NCBI RefSeq assembly: GCF_029892065.1
Contig: NZ_CP120373.1
Span: 3,665,001 to 3,729,000 of the forward strand
Direction of reading: 5' to 3'
DNA from: Sinorhizobium garamanticum
GTDB lineage: Bacteria; Pseudomonadota; Alphaproteobacteria; Rhizobiales; Rhizobiaceae
Length of the DNA stretch: 64,000 nucleotides
Made by a program: the position numbers and the translations under genes. Below, in pieces: positions 46,932 to 55,716 of this stretch (the first letter of the stretch is position 1; each line of letters begins with the position of its first letter). The notes beneath the pieces are model-generated. The model searched no databases. It saw only the letters and a program-made list of their open reading frames with translations, and had not been told where the DNA came from.

Positions 46932-47657
46932 CTACGCGCGGCCGAGATTGGGAAATATCTGCAGAACAAAACCGATGACGTAGAGGTAGAGCCCGGTCGC
47001 TACGACGCCAATAGCCACCCAGTCGGGTGTCTCGAAATGCAGAAGCAGAGCATACATGCCGAGCGCGGACCAGGCCAGGAAAACGCCGAGGTTGAGTGGT
47101 CTTAGCCGTTTGACGCGCACGGGATGGAGAAAATTGATCGGCAGGAACGTCAGCACGACGGAAAGGAAAACGACGATCGACGCCGTCACTTCGCTCGCCT
47201 GGATGACGAAGAGCGTGAAAACGACCATGTTCCAGACGACCGGGAAGCCGGAAAAGAAGTACTCGTCCGTCTTCATTCCCATGTCCGCATAATAGATCGC
47301 GCTCGACACGACGATGGCGCCTGCGGCCACGAAGGACCAAGGTTCGCCGATCATACCGCTTTGATAGAGCGCGAATGCGGGCAGCAAGACGTAGGTCACG
47401 TAGTCGATGACGTTGTCGAGCGTGTCGCCCGACCAGTTGGGCAGCACTTCCTTGACCTGTACCTTGCGCGCGATCGGCCCGTCGATGCCGTCGACGAGCA
47501 GCGCCAGCCCGAGCCACCAGAACATATCGACGAAGCGATGTTCAGCCGCCGCCACGACCCCAAGGAAAGCCAGGAACGAACCGGAGGCCGTCAGAATGTG
47601 TACGGAGAAGGCCCTTATTTCCGCATAGGGAACTCTTCTGTAGTTAAAGAACTTCAT
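46932..47657 (-). CDS. pcs: Phosphatidylcholine synthase
   Basis: The 241-residue integral membrane enzyme condenses choline with CDP-diacylglycerol to make phosphatidylcholine, a pathway first described in Sinorhizobium meliloti. The CDP-alcohol motif is DGIDGPIAR...GDTLDNVIDY, with the two Asp residues at the correct spacing. About eight spans are predicted. It is a strong marker for choline-using, host-associated alphaproteobacteria. Confidence 0.95.
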   Translation of the reverse strand: MKFFNYRRVPYAEIRAFSVHILTASGSFLAFLGVVAAAEHRFVDMFWWLGLALLVDGIDGPIARKVQVKEVLPNWSGDTLDNVIDYVTYVLLPAFALYQSGMIGEPWSFVAAGAIVVSSAIYYADMGMKTDEYFFSGFPVVWNMVVFTLFVIQASEVTASIVVFLSVVLTFLPINFLHPVRVKRLRPLNLGVFLAWSALGMYALLLHFETPDWVAIGVVATGLYLYVIGFVLQIFPNLGRA

Positions 47658-47919
47658 GGGCGACGCCGCCTATCCCCTACATCCGGCCTTTTGCGCGGCC
47701 ACGAGGCTACACCTCGACCGCATCGCCGGCGCTTTGGCCGTAATATGCACCGTTTGCAATGCATCGCCAGCAAAATTCAACTGCAAAATCATCGCAAGGG
47801 AATTGTCCTGTGGACACGCGGCGCTTGCTTCCGCGTTGAATCTGCCCATTTATTTCAATGGGCTATGCGAGTAGAACGACTACCGAGACTTCAAGAGAAT
47901 GCGCAGGGATGCGTCGGCT

Positions 47920-49125
47920 ATGGATCACTATGACATTGTCATCATCGGAGCGGGCCTTGCAGGTTCGCTCGCCGCAATCGCGCTGGCGCGAAACGGCCAC
48001 CGGGTCGCGCTGATCGGGCCGAAGCCTGCGATCGCCGACGGACGCACGACCGCGCTCATGGACCAGTCGATCGAATACCTCAAGAAGCTCGATCTCTGGA
48101 ATGAGACCGTGCCGCTCACGGCCCCGCTCGTCGCCATTCATATCATCGACGACACAAAACGGCTGCTGCGTGCGCCGCCGGTCAACTTCAGGGCACCGGA
48201 AGTGGGATTGGACGCCTTCGGCTACAACATTCCAAATGCGCCCTTCCTCGAAATCCTGGAGAAGCATGAAGCCGACTTGCCGACGCTCGATCGGATGACC
48301 GTGGCGGCCACGACCTTCGATTTCCACGAAGAGGAAGTCCGGATCGGACTCGACGACGGGAAAACGATCACTGCCGACCTGATCATCGGCGCCGATGGCC
48401 GGCGCTCTGCCGTGCGCGAGGCGGCGGGCATCTCCGTGCACACATGGTCCTATCCGCAGACGGCTGTCGTGCTGAATTTTGGCCATGAGCTTCCGCACCA
48501 GGACGTTTCAACCGAGTTCCACACCGAAGCCGGCCCGTTCACGCAGGTTCCACTTCCCGGCAACCGATCGAGCCTCGTCTGGGTCCAGAAACCGCGCGAT
48601 GCGGAAGCGACGCTGAAGCTCGCGCCGGATGTGCTTTCGCGGACGATCGAGGATCGGCTACAATCGATACTCGGCAAGGTTACAGCAGAAGGCATCCCGC
48701 AATTCTTCCCGCTCTCTGGCATGACGGCCCGCCGCTTCGGCAAGGGCCGCACCATGCTGGTTGGCGAAGCGGCGCATGCTTTTCCGCCGATCGGGGCCCA
48801 GGGACTCAACTTGAGCCTGCGCGATGTCATGACGCTGGTCGAACTCGTGGGACCGGCGACCGACGGCAAATTGCCGGCTGACACGGGCGATCGATTCGAC
48901 AGCCGCAGGCGTATCGATATCGTCAGCAGAACCGCGAGTGTCGATCTTCTCAACCGCTCGCTGCTCTCCGGATTCCTTCCGGTTCAGGCGCTGCGCGCGA
49001 TTGGCCTGCATCTGCTCTCATCCGCCGGCCCACTTCGCGGGCTGCTGATGCGCGAAGGCATTCATCCCGGCAGCGCCATTCACGCGCTTAAGGAGAGCCT
49101 AAAGATCAGCTGGAAGAGCGCCTGA
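47920..49125 (+). CDS. UbiH/COQ6-family FAD-dependent monooxygenase
   Basis: From ATG 47920 the product is 401 residues; an ATG at 47899 would add MRRDASA. It has the Rossmann GAGLAGSLAAIALARNGHRV, the DG-type middle motif GADGRRSAVREAAG and the FAD/ribityl motif GEAAHAFPPIGAQGLN, all of the ubiquinone hydroxylase family. In alphaproteobacteria such enzymes (UbiH, UbiL) hydroxylate the quinone ring at C1 and/or C5; which one cannot be told here. Its last 27 bases overlap the convergent AEC gene. Confidence 0.9.
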   Translation: MDHYDIVIIGAGLAGSLAAIALARNGHRVALIGPKPAIADGRTTALMDQSIEYLKKLDLWNETVPLTAPLVAIHIIDDTKRLLRAPPVNFRAPEVGLDAFGYNIPNAPFLEILEKHEADLPTLDRMTVAATTFDFHEEEVRIGLDDGKTITADLIIGADGRRSAVREAAGISVHTWSYPQTAVVLNFGHELPHQDVSTEFHTEAGPFTQVPLPGNRSSLVWVQKPRDAEATLKLAPDVLSRTIEDRLQSILGKVTAEGIPQFFPLSGMTARRFGKGRTMLVGEAAHAFPPIGAQGLNLSLRDVMTLVELVGPATDGKLPADTGDRFDSRRRIDIVSRTASVDLLNRSLLSGFLPVQALRAIGLHLLSSAGPLRGLLMREGIHPGSAIHALKESLKISWKSA

Positions 49126-50055
49126 CCGGATCAGAAAAAGCAAGCCGGTTACGGTCGCGACCGAAAGCAGCGTCGTGATGAGGATTGTCGCCGAGGCGCG
49201 CTCCTGCCAGACATGGTACTGGTGCGCGATCACGAACACGTTCGTCGCCGTCGGCAGCGATGCGAGCAGCACCGCCGTCTGCACCCAGACGGGATCATAT
49301 CCACCGCCGAGGCTGAGCGCGACATACATCAACACAGGGTGGAGAACGAGCTTCACCGGAACGATGTAACCGATTTCGACAGGGATCCGCTTGATCGGCC
49401 GCAGCGCCAGGGTAACGCCCATGGCAAACAGCGCGCAAGGAGCGGCTGCTTGCGCCAGATAATCGATCAGCCGCTGCACCGGCACCGGTGGCTGTACCGC
49501 GAGGAAAGCGGCGACGACACCGGCCAAAGTCGACAAAATGAAGGGATGCAGCGCTATCCTTCGCACAATGCCAAGCACGAGGACAGCAGGCGGCTCCTTC
49601 CGGCCGCCCACAGTCGCCATCATTGCTGGCGCAACAGTAAAGTGCGCCGCGTTCTCGAAGCAGAAGATCAGTGCAACCGGAACGGCCGCAGCTTCACCGA
49701 GCGCAAGCAGCGCCAGCCCGGGCCCCATATAGCCGATATTGCCGTAGGCGGCAGCAAATCCCTGGATCGTCGCCTCCGCAATGGTGTTCCGGCGTAGAAA
49801 CAGGCCGACCGAGAAGATCAGGGCAAAGACCACATAGGTCGTCCCAACACTGGTCAAGATAAAGTCCGCGCGCGTCAGTTCTTCCACGGGTGTGCGCGAG
49901 ACCAGCTTGAAGAAAAGCGCAGGCAAGGCGAGATAAACGATGAACGTGTTCAGCCAGCCCATCGCCTCGCCGGGATGATCGACAAGACGAGCAGTAAGAT
50001 AGCCGAGAAAAATCAGCCCGAAGAAGGGCAGCACCAGGCCTGCAATTTCCGTCAT
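49099..50055 (-). CDS. AEC family transporter
   Basis: A 318-residue membrane protein with ten predicted spans, AGLVLPFFGLIFLGYLTARL at the start and VAAFLAVQPPVPVQRLIDYLAQAAAP as the central crossover, typical of the auxin-efflux-carrier-like family (PF03547). The substrate is unknown; bacterial members move malate, malonate or other acids. Its 3' end overlaps the UbiH-family gene by 27 bases on the other strand. Confidence 0.9.
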   Translation of the reverse strand: MTEIAGLVLPFFGLIFLGYLTARLVDHPGEAMGWLNTFIVYLALPALFFKLVSRTPVEELTRADFILTSVGTTYVVFALIFSVGLFLRRNTIAEATIQGFAAAYGNIGYMGPGLALLALGEAAAVPVALIFCFENAAHFTVAPAMMATVGGRKEPPAVLVLGIVRRIALHPFILSTLAGVVAAFLAVQPPVPVQRLIDYLAQAAAPCALFAMGVTLALRPIKRIPVEIGYIVPVKLVLHPVLMYVALSLGGGYDPVWVQTAVLLASLPTATNVFVIAHQYHVWQERASATILITTLLSVATVTGLLFLIRSGALPADL

Positions 50056-50082
50056 GTCCCCTTCCCTTGCCTGCGGCGGTGC

Positions 50083-50829
50083 TTAGCCGATTTGCATCAG
50101 GATGGGAAAGGTCTGCTGGAACCAGATCGCGACCGAACTGATGAAGCCGAAGAGGAAGGCGAGGCCCGCCAGGACGAGCAGCGCGCCCATCAGTTTCTCG
50201 ACGAGACCGAGATGACGCCGGAAGCGCGAGAGAAAATGCATGAACGCCCCGGAAAACCCGGCTGCGATCCAAAACGGAACGGCAAGGCCTAGCGAATAGA
50301 TCGCCAACAGCAGCGCACCGTCGCTTACGGTGTCGCGGGCGGCGGCAACCCCGAGAATGGTACCGAGAACAGGGCCGATGCAGGGTGTCCAGCCGAAGGC
50401 GAAAGCAAGGCCCATGATATAGGCGCCGGATAGTGTCGCGGGCTTGCCACCGCCCTGAAAGCGCGCCTCACGGGCAAGCAGCCCGATGCGGAAGACGCCG
50501 AGGAAATGCAAGCCCATGACGATGATAATGATGCCACCGATACGCGACAGCAGATCCACATATTGCCGCAACAGGAGGCCGATCGACGACGCGCCCGCCC
50601 CGAGCGCCACAAAGACGGTCGCAAAACCGAGCGTGAAAAACAGTGCCGCCGGCAGCACGGCGCGCCGGGTGCTGGCGACTGCGACGGCGTCACCACCGCG
50701 AAACTGGTCAACGGAGACGCCGGCCATATAGCAGAGGTACGGCGGGACGAGTGGCAGGACGCAGGGCGAAAGAAAGGACAGAGCGCCTGCGAGGATGGCG
50801 GTCCAGATGGAAATATCAGCAATCGACAA
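50083..50829 (-). CDS. ccdA: Cytochrome c biogenesis protein CcdA
   Basis: A 248-residue, six-span protein that carries reducing power from cytoplasmic thioredoxin across the membrane to apocytochrome c partners. The two redox Cys are in SPCVLPLVPPYLCYMAG (first span) and GWTPCIGPVLG (fourth). Length and topology are normal for CcdA. It is 28 bases upstream of the AEC gene on the same strand, and its own upstream region holds a 16-base palindrome at 50864. Confidence 0.92.
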   Translation of the reverse strand: MSIADISIWTAILAGALSFLSPCVLPLVPPYLCYMAGVSVDQFRGGDAVAVASTRRAVLPAALFFTLGFATVFVALGAGASSIGLLLRQYVDLLSRIGGIIIIVMGLHFLGVFRIGLLAREARFQGGGKPATLSGAYIMGLAFAFGWTPCIGPVLGTILGVAAARDTVSDGALLLAIYSLGLAVPFWIAAGFSGAFMHFLSRFRRHLGLVEKLMGALLVLAGLAFLFGFISSVAIWFQQTFPILMQIG

Positions 50830-50863
50830 CGGCTAGAACTCCGGCACTCGGCATATCGCTCTC

Positions 50864-50879
50864 TATACGTATACGTATA
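50864..50879. promoter_or_regulatory. 16-base palindrome upstream of ccdA, possible operator
   Basis: TATACGTATACGTATA is a perfect palindrome 34 bases before the ccdA start codon, in the core-promoter zone. AT-rich palindromes in this place are often repressor sites; the regulator is unknown. Confidence 0.4.
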
Positions 50880-51095
50880 CAGCGAAACCAATCACCTTTT
50901 GGCGATCATTTTGCCGCACGCGCCCGGCCCTTTGACCGAAACCTGATCGATGGAAGCCATTCGCCTACATTCTCGATTTCCGATCGCTTCGCACCGAATG
51001 CATAAGCGTGGTATATGCATTTTTTAGGTTGACCGCAGCCAAGCTCGTGTGCATATGTCCGCGCACTTCCACCGGGCTTTGCGGCCGCGGCGCGG

Positions 51096-51171
51096 GAGCG
51101 CGTAGCTCAGTCGGTAGAGCAACTGACTTTTAATCAGTAGGTCCAGGGTTCGAATCCCTGCGCGCTCACCA
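51096..51171 (+). tRNA. tRNA-Lys(TTT)
   Basis: A 76-base tRNA with GAGCGCG/CGCGCTC acceptor stem, D arm GCTC...GAGC, anticodon stem CTGA/TCAG around CTTTTAA (anticodon TTT), T arm CAGGG TTCGAAT CCCTG and encoded CCA. The following 336 bases up to 51507 show no gene I can support. Confidence 0.97.
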
Positions 51172-51507
51172 AAAAACAATAATTTACCGAAGATAGTTCA
51201 CGTAAAGCGTCATCTTTTGGCTTCGCATCGGGGCGACATTTGGGTGACCACGAACCTTCATAGCTACCTCATACCTCCGTCCGCCACCGCAGGCAATTGC
51301 GGTAAGCGGGAGGTCTTTTGGCATTTCCTCGGCACACGTCGCGCTTCGACGAATCTCGAACTGTGGCTCATACACATCGCGCGGCGGAGAAAGCTCGGGC
51401 TCGCGAAATTGGCTCTTCCGTAAGCGCGCAATCCGTTCTCTATCAAATGGAACCAACGAGCCCTCCAACTGTTTCCCTCCGCAGCCTGCGTCAAAAGGAC
51501 AGCCATT

Positions 51508-51807
51508 ATGTATACCGCCCTGTTCCTCGCTTCGCTCCTGGCTCCTACGAGCGCGCTTTCCAATGACGCCACGGTGGAAGACTTGCAAGCGGACTTCGAA
51601 CACGCTGTCGCCTGCGAGGAGATAGACGGCCGCAGGGTCTGGAAGGGTGAGATTGCCTATTACATTCAGTCCTATGTGTATGAAGGCGATGCCACGGCCC
51701 AGACAGATGCCGCCGACGCTGTCTTGCCAGAAGACAACACGCCGGAAACGGTCAAGGAGTTCGAAAGAGCCTGCGCGGCGAGCGCGTCTGCCCGATCGTC
51801 CCGCTGA
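51508..51807 (+). CDS. Small exported protein, unknown
   Basis: A 99-residue protein with a short signal peptide (MYTALFLASLLAPTSALS), then an acidic helical domain with two Cys (HAVACEE, ERACAAS) that may form a disulfide. An AGGA site lies 8 bases before the ATG. No family is recognised. It is convergent with the GlxA-type regulator, four bases from its stop. Confidence 0.6.
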   Translation: MYTALFLASLLAPTSALSNDATVEDLQADFEHAVACEEIDGRRVWKGEIAYYIQSYVYEGDATAQTDAADAVLPEDNTPETVKEFERACAASASARSSR

Positions 51808-51811
51808 TACG

Positions 51812-52858
51812 TCATCCCGCGTCTGAACCAGGGAGCGAATCCCCTTTACGACCATGCGCCACTTCGGCGCGCAGAGAAGTTTCTCCGCGGGTGACGCTTC
51901 GCATCTTCAACGGGCTCGATTGATATTCACGGCTGTAAGCGCGCGAGAAGGCCGAGAGGCTGTCGAAGCCGCAACGCAACGCGATGTCCCGTATCGGAAT
52001 CGCCGAATCGCGGACAAGTCGGTGCGCGACCTGGAGCCGAAGGCGGAGATAATAGGCAGCGGGGCTGATCGAGAGCCCCCTGGCGAAGAGGAGTTCGAGC
52101 TTACGGCGCGAGATCGATAACCGACGCGCCAACGCCGCCACGGTCAACGGTCGCTCCAGCGTGCGTTCCATCAGCCTTATCGCGCCGGCAAGCTCCGGAT
52201 CGCGCGCCTCAATGCGGCCAAGCGACACAAAAGGCTGCACATCGGTGGCGCTGTGCATCTGATCGTAAACGAAGATACTTGCCACATCGAGCGCCAGAGC
52301 TGGCCCCAACCTCTCGGTGATCAGATGCAGCATCATGTCGAACGTCGGCGAAGCGCCGCCGGAGGTCCAATATTTGCCGTCGGTCACGAAGCGGTCACCG
52401 ATGACGGTAAGCGCGGGAAAAGTCTGGCTGAAATCCTCGAGTTCTTCCCAATGCGCCGTTGCTTTGCGGCCATTGAGAAGCCCCGACCGCCCGAGCAACC
52501 AACAGCCGGATTCGATCCCCGCGACGATATCGAAATGACGGGCGCACTCCTGCAGCATCGCAAGAAACCGCTTGCCGGCATGCTTGTGGAGATTGAAGCC
52601 TCCGATCACCAGGAGAAGATCACCGCCGAGCGGCGGCGCGAATCGACCCTCGACATCGATCGGAATGCCGCAGGTCAGCATCGTCGCCTCTCCATCGCCG
52701 GACAGCAACCGCCAGCGAAAGACCTGTCTACCGGCCACGCGGTTTGCGGCACGCATCGGATCCAGTACCGAGGCCAGCGACATGATCGATGACTCGGGCA
52801 GGACGACAACCACGACCTCAATCGGAGATTGTTTTTCGACGCGTTGCGACATGCGCAT
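51812..52858 (-). CDS. GlxA-type AraC family transcriptional regulator
   Basis: The 348-residue protein has an N-terminal DJ-1/PfpI-like class I amidotransferase domain (VVVVLPESSIMSLASVLDP, IVAGIESGCWLLGRSGLL) and a C-terminal AraC double helix-turn-helix (LARRLSISRRKLELLFARGL, IALRCGFDSLSAFSRAYSRE). Relatives such as GbdR and CdhR control choline, glycine betaine or carnitine use, so a choline-derived ligand is possible given pcs in the window; that is inference. It is divergent from the porin gene. Confidence 0.9.
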   Translation of the reverse strand: MRMSQRVEKQSPIEVVVVVLPESSIMSLASVLDPMRAANRVAGRQVFRWRLLSGDGEATMLTCGIPIDVEGRFAPPLGGDLLLVIGGFNLHKHAGKRFLAMLQECARHFDIVAGIESGCWLLGRSGLLNGRKATAHWEELEDFSQTFPALTVIGDRFVTDGKYWTSGGASPTFDMMLHLITERLGPALALDVASIFVYDQMHSATDVQPFVSLGRIEARDPELAGAIRLMERTLERPLTVAALARRLSISRRKLELLFARGLSISPAAYYLRLRLQVAHRLVRDSAIPIRDIALRCGFDSLSAFSRAYSREYQSSPLKMRSVTRGETSLRAEVAHGRKGDSLPGSDAG

Positions 52859-52993
52859 AACGTCAAATTTTATGCGCGATGTGTCAATTCCAAAATCGCC
52901 GTTCAGGCATTATCGACAGGCAATCGATCTCCCTTCGCGCGGCATTTTGCAGCCCCGCGCAGAGACGTTCCCCTTTCCGCGATTTTTCCGGGA

Positions 52994-53033
52994 CGGGCCG
53001 GTCGGAATCCAAACCCGCCGGCCCGTTTTTTTT
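52994..53033 (+). terminator. Orphan rho-independent terminator
   Basis: CGGGCCGG (52994-53001) pairs with CCGGCCCG (53018-53025), followed by eight T. It lies between the divergent regulator and porin genes, so no annotated plus-strand gene ends here. It therefore implies an unlisted plus-strand transcript, perhaps a small RNA starting around 52870-52930, or an upstream leader control element of the porin gene. Confidence 0.7.
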
Positions 53034-53126
53034 CGCGATGCGTGCAATTCGGCCGAACTGATTTTTGGCAGACTCGTTTCCCATAAGTTGATAATCTCTG
53101 GAGTTAGACAACAGGAGGCATCTGGA

Positions 53127-53774
53127 ATGAGCAGAACCGTGCTTGTTGCGATCTTCGGCGCGTCGCTGCTGGCGGGAACGTCTAACGCAGCAGACCTGGC
53201 GGAGACTCCAGCGCCAGCGCCGGTTGTCGAAGCAACTCCCACATTCGTCTGGACCGGTGGCTATGTCGGCCTCCAGGGCGGCGGCGGATGGCTCAACAGC
53301 GATTTAAGCGTCCCCGGCGCAAGCGCCTCGAGGGACTTCAATGGCGGCCTTTTCGGCGCTTTCGCCGGTTACAATTACCAGCAGGGTGACTGGGTTCTTG
53401 GTATCGAAGGAGACGTCACCTACAACTGGAACGACAAGACCTTCAACATCTTCGGCGCAAACACCGAGGTCGGAACCGACGTTTCCGGATCGGTGCGCGG
53501 GCGCGTCGGCTACACCTTGAACGAAAAAGCCCTGTTGTACGCGACCGGTGGCTGGGCAGTGACTCGCGGCTTCGTCGATGTTGCCGGCGCGCCGAAGGAA
53601 AAGGAGACCTTCAACGGCTGGACCATCGGAGGCGGCGTCGATTATGGCTTCACCAACAGCGTCTTCGGTCGTGCCGAGTATCGCTACAATGATTTTGGCG
53701 ACAAGGATGTCGGTGGCGTCGATGTCGATCTCGACCAACATCAATTCACAGTCGGCGTCGGGGTGAAATTCTGA
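53127..53774 (+). CDS. Outer-membrane beta-barrel protein, Omp25/Omp31-like
   Basis: From ATG 53127 (behind AGGAGG) the product is 215 residues: a signal peptide ending SNAADL, a Pro/Ala-rich linker, then eight-strand-barrel blocks such as FVWTGGYVGLQGGGGWLNSD, DWVLGIEGDVTYNWND and SVRGRVGYTLNEKALLYATG, ending in the C-terminal Phe (HQFTVGVGVKF) that outer-membrane proteins use for BAM recognition. The open frame extends far upstream but has no reason to be coding. It has its own terminator. Confidence 0.93.
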   Translation: MSRTVLVAIFGASLLAGTSNAADLAETPAPAPVVEATPTFVWTGGYVGLQGGGGWLNSDLSVPGASASRDFNGGLFGAFAGYNYQQGDWVLGIEGDVTYNWNDKTFNIFGANTEVGTDVSGSVRGRVGYTLNEKALLYATGGWAVTRGFVDVAGAPKEKETFNGWTIGGGVDYGFTNSVFGRAEYRYNDFGDKDVGGVDVDLDQHQFTVGVGVKF

Positions 53775-53798
53775 CGCTTGAGATCGTTTCGATCGACG

Positions 53799-53827
53799 CC
53801 CCCGGCCCCCACTACCGGGGGTTTTTT
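53799..53827 (+). terminator. Rho-independent terminator of the porin gene
   Basis: CCCCCGG (53799-53805) pairs with CCGGGGG (53815-53821), then six T; 25 bases after the porin stop. Confidence 0.9.
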
Positions 53828-53896
53828 CTGAGGACGGGACCAGGCAATTTGGACCGGGGAGCAACGCACGAAAGCAATCGAAAAACGGGAGGAACA

Positions 53897-54160
53897 ATGG
53901 GAAAGTTTCTCGAATTTCTGGGCGGTGTCATCGCAATCGGCACGCTCGCACTGCTTGCAATGACGCTGATACCCTCGCTCGATATCAGGACGCTGCTGGC
54001 CGTGCTCCCCTGGGCATTCCCGGCGATCGCCGGCGGACTCATTCTGGTTGCGTTCGGCTCGATGCTCGACCATCTCGCCGCGATTCGTTCAGCTGCGGAA
54101 CAACAGGCGGAGATCTTCCAGAAACTCTTGGACCGACGAGCTCCGCCAAAGACCGAATGA
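53897..54160 (+). CDS. Small membrane protein, unknown
   Basis: An 87-residue protein starting MGKFLEFLGGVIAIGTLALL at ATG 53897, behind GGGAGGAAC, with two membrane spans (about 8-26 and 34-58) and a helical charged C-terminus (HLAAIRSAAEQQAEIFQKLL) that may form a coiled coil. An in-frame upstream start at 53849 has no site. No family is recognised. Confidence 0.65.
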   Translation: MGKFLEFLGGVIAIGTLALLAMTLIPSLDIRTLLAVLPWAFPAIAGGLILVAFGSMLDHLAAIRSAAEQQAEIFQKLLDRRAPPKTE

Positions 54161-54347
54161 GATCCTGCATGCGCGCGACTTCCCGCGGTGCATGTCTCGC
54201 GCGCGTCAATCGCAGGAAGCTCTTGCATGGCCTGAAAACGCGGCTGCAGTCTTCGGTAGATTGGAGACGCCTTCAATTCTATTGGTTGAAAAATCCGAAT
54301 GCTGGGCCAATATTCACATTGAGACGACCAACCCGAGGAGAGTCGCC

Positions 54348-54551
54348 ATGAACAGAAATGTGGTCATCGGCATTATCGTTGTCGCACTCATCATCCTTGC
54401 CGTAGTGTATCTAATGCCAGCGTCTGGCCCACAGACAACCGAAACGACTCCTGCTCCGACGCCGACGGAACCGGCAACGCCCCCCGCAACTCCACCCGCA
54501 ACTCCAGAGCAGCCCGCGACGCCACAGCAGCCCGCGGCTCCGGCGCAGTAG
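54348..54551 (+). CDS. Single-span protein with Pro/Thr-rich periplasmic tail
   Basis: ATG 54348 lies behind GAGGAG and gives 67 residues: MNRNVVIGIIVVALIILAVV as a membrane span, then a tail of P, A, T and Q in short repeats (TPPATPPATPEQPATPQQPA). The frame is open upstream but without a start signal. Such tails often span the periplasm or cross peptidoglycan. Function unknown. Confidence 0.65.
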   Translation: MNRNVVIGIIVVALIILAVVYLMPASGPQTTETTPAPTPTEPATPPATPPATPEQPATPQQPAAPAQ

Positions 54552-54586
54552 GCTTTTTTGCTCGCTGCGTTCAGTTGCTGCATGAG

Positions 54587-54633
54587 ACCGCACCACACGT
54601 CTTTTGAGACGTGTGGTGCGGTATCACTTTGAA
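54587..54633 (+). repeat. Half RIME1-like repeat with an enlarged palindrome (copy 4, partial)
   Basis: A perfect 15-base stem ACCGCACCACACGTC / GACGTGTGGTGCGGT around TTTTGA, followed by ATCACTTTGAA, the core shared with the other copies. The stem sequence differs from them but pairs fully, so changes have been compensated. The second palindrome is missing. Confidence 0.6.
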
Positions 54634-54666
54634 CGGCTGATCCGTTTCAGGAAATCAGGCGACACT

Positions 54667-54772
54667 TGCAGCGCCGCGCGTCCTATCAGACGCGCAAAGG
54701 GCGGCGTAGCACTTTGCAGTGCTGCATCTCCTTATCCTTTAATCGGGTACGATTTGAGGAAACATGCAATAG
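54667..54772 (+). repeat. RIME1-like intergenic repeat, copy 5
   Basis: A full copy with GCAGCGCCGCGCGTCCTATC, core CACTTTGCAGTGCTGCAT, and the second palindrome AATCGGGTACGATT closed by AAACATGCAATAG. It directly follows the partial copy at 54587 and ends 25 bases from the BA14K gene stop. Confidence 0.87.
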
Positions 54773-54797
54773 CTTCGGGCACGCTCAGCAGTCACGC

Positions 54798-55256
54798 TTA
54801 GTAGTAGGGCGAGACACACTGCTGGCGAGGCCCGTAGTAAGGCTGGAAGCTGTTGTCGTATGCTCGGTAGGAGCGGTACTGCCCATAGCACCAATCGACA
54901 TGAGCCCGGCTGGCATCCGTATAGACACGTCGCGGCGGCGGCGGCGCTGCAATTGCACCCCCGATTACCATGCCCGCTCCGAACGCCGCCAATGGATACC
55001 ACCATCCGTCATTGTGCCGACGATATCCGTCGCGACGGTAGCGATAACCGCGATAACCGTTGTAATGACTGTAACGAGGCCCGTCGTCGCCGCGCCAACC
55101 GCGACGCGGCCCGCCATGGTGCCAGGGCTTATGGTGGACCAATTCTATCCCGCTCGGGTTCGACTGCGGCGCCGGCGCAAAGGGCATGGCCTGAGCCGGA
55201 GCGTAGCTTGTGAATGCCGTAACCGCCGCAAGGACGAATACACCGATCTTCTTCAT
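54798..55256 (-). CDS. BA14K family protein
   Basis: A 152-residue exported protein: signal peptide MKKIGVFVLAAVTAFTSYAP (cut after AQA), a Gly/Arg/Tyr-rich middle (GPRRGWRGDDGPRYSHYNGY), a short membrane-like GAGMVIGGAIAAPPP and the BA14K domain DWCYGQYRSYRAYDNSFQPY with the second Cys in PRQQCVSPYY. BA14K was described as a lectin-like immunoreactive protein of Brucella; rhizobia carry several copies. Confidence 0.92.
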   Translation of the reverse strand: MKKIGVFVLAAVTAFTSYAPAQAMPFAPAPQSNPSGIELVHHKPWHHGGPRRGWRGDDGPRYSHYNGYRGYRYRRDGYRRHNDGWWYPLAAFGAGMVIGGAIAAPPPPRRVYTDASRAHVDWCYGQYRSYRAYDNSFQPYYGPRQQCVSPYY

Positions 55257-55410
55257 TCATATCACCGAATCTGTTTCCGATCGGGCGATCTTTCCTTGCC
55301 GTGACTGAACCGGGCATGAACGTCCACAGAAGTCGGTGAAGATGCATCGCGCAAGAATTGGCGGCCAATGGCGCTGCCGGTCGCGTCTGAGTGGTCAAGG
55401 CTCAAAAGTG

Positions 55411-55505
55411 CCACTGCATGTCCTAAATCCTAGCCGGGATAAGACATGCAGCAATTCGAAGTGCTACAGCGTCTTGCGCGTCTGGGGGACGCGGGGCGCC
55501 GTAGG
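55411..55505 (-). repeat. RIME1-like intergenic repeat, copy 6 (reversed)
   Basis: Read on the minus strand it gives GGCGCCCCGCGTCCCCCAGACGCGC, split here by palindrome arms, then GCACTTCGAATTGCTGCATG and a degraded second palindrome. It is the only copy in this orientation in the window. Confidence 0.75.
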
Positions 55506-55589
55506 CGCGAGCGGGGGCCAGATTTCTGGCGAACAGAAATTCGTCGCAGATCTGCGATATCGCGGCGGCGAGTGATCTTGACGGCAAGC

Positions 55590-55624
55590 GCCGCGGGCCG
55601 GCCTCCATTCGGCCGGCCCGCGGC
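55590..55624. terminator. Strong GC hairpin (14-base stem)
   Basis: GCCGCGGGCCGGCC pairs exactly with GGCCGGCCCGCGGC across TCCATTC. It lies 93 bases past the stop of the minus-strand gene at 55717 and has no T run. It may end or protect that transcript. The remainder of the gap 55257-55716 holds only the reversed repeat. Confidence 0.5.
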
Positions 55625-55716
55625 TTGTCGATATACACAACCGGCTCAGCCCGACCCAATTAGGTAGGAGATCGGGAGACGATTGCTCATCGACCTTTGC
55701 GCCTGAACAACAGGCG

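Noticed and set aside
51184..51324. A 46-residue frame ending 12 bases from the tRNA-Lys 3' end
   Set aside because: Ribosome site overlaps the start, and no family or fold is recognisable.
51184..51855. A 223-codon minus-strand frame next to tRNA-Lys, considered as an integrase
   Set aside because: No recombinase box (R...HxxR...Y) is present and the frame runs opposite the small exported protein, which has its own signal peptide and ribosome site.
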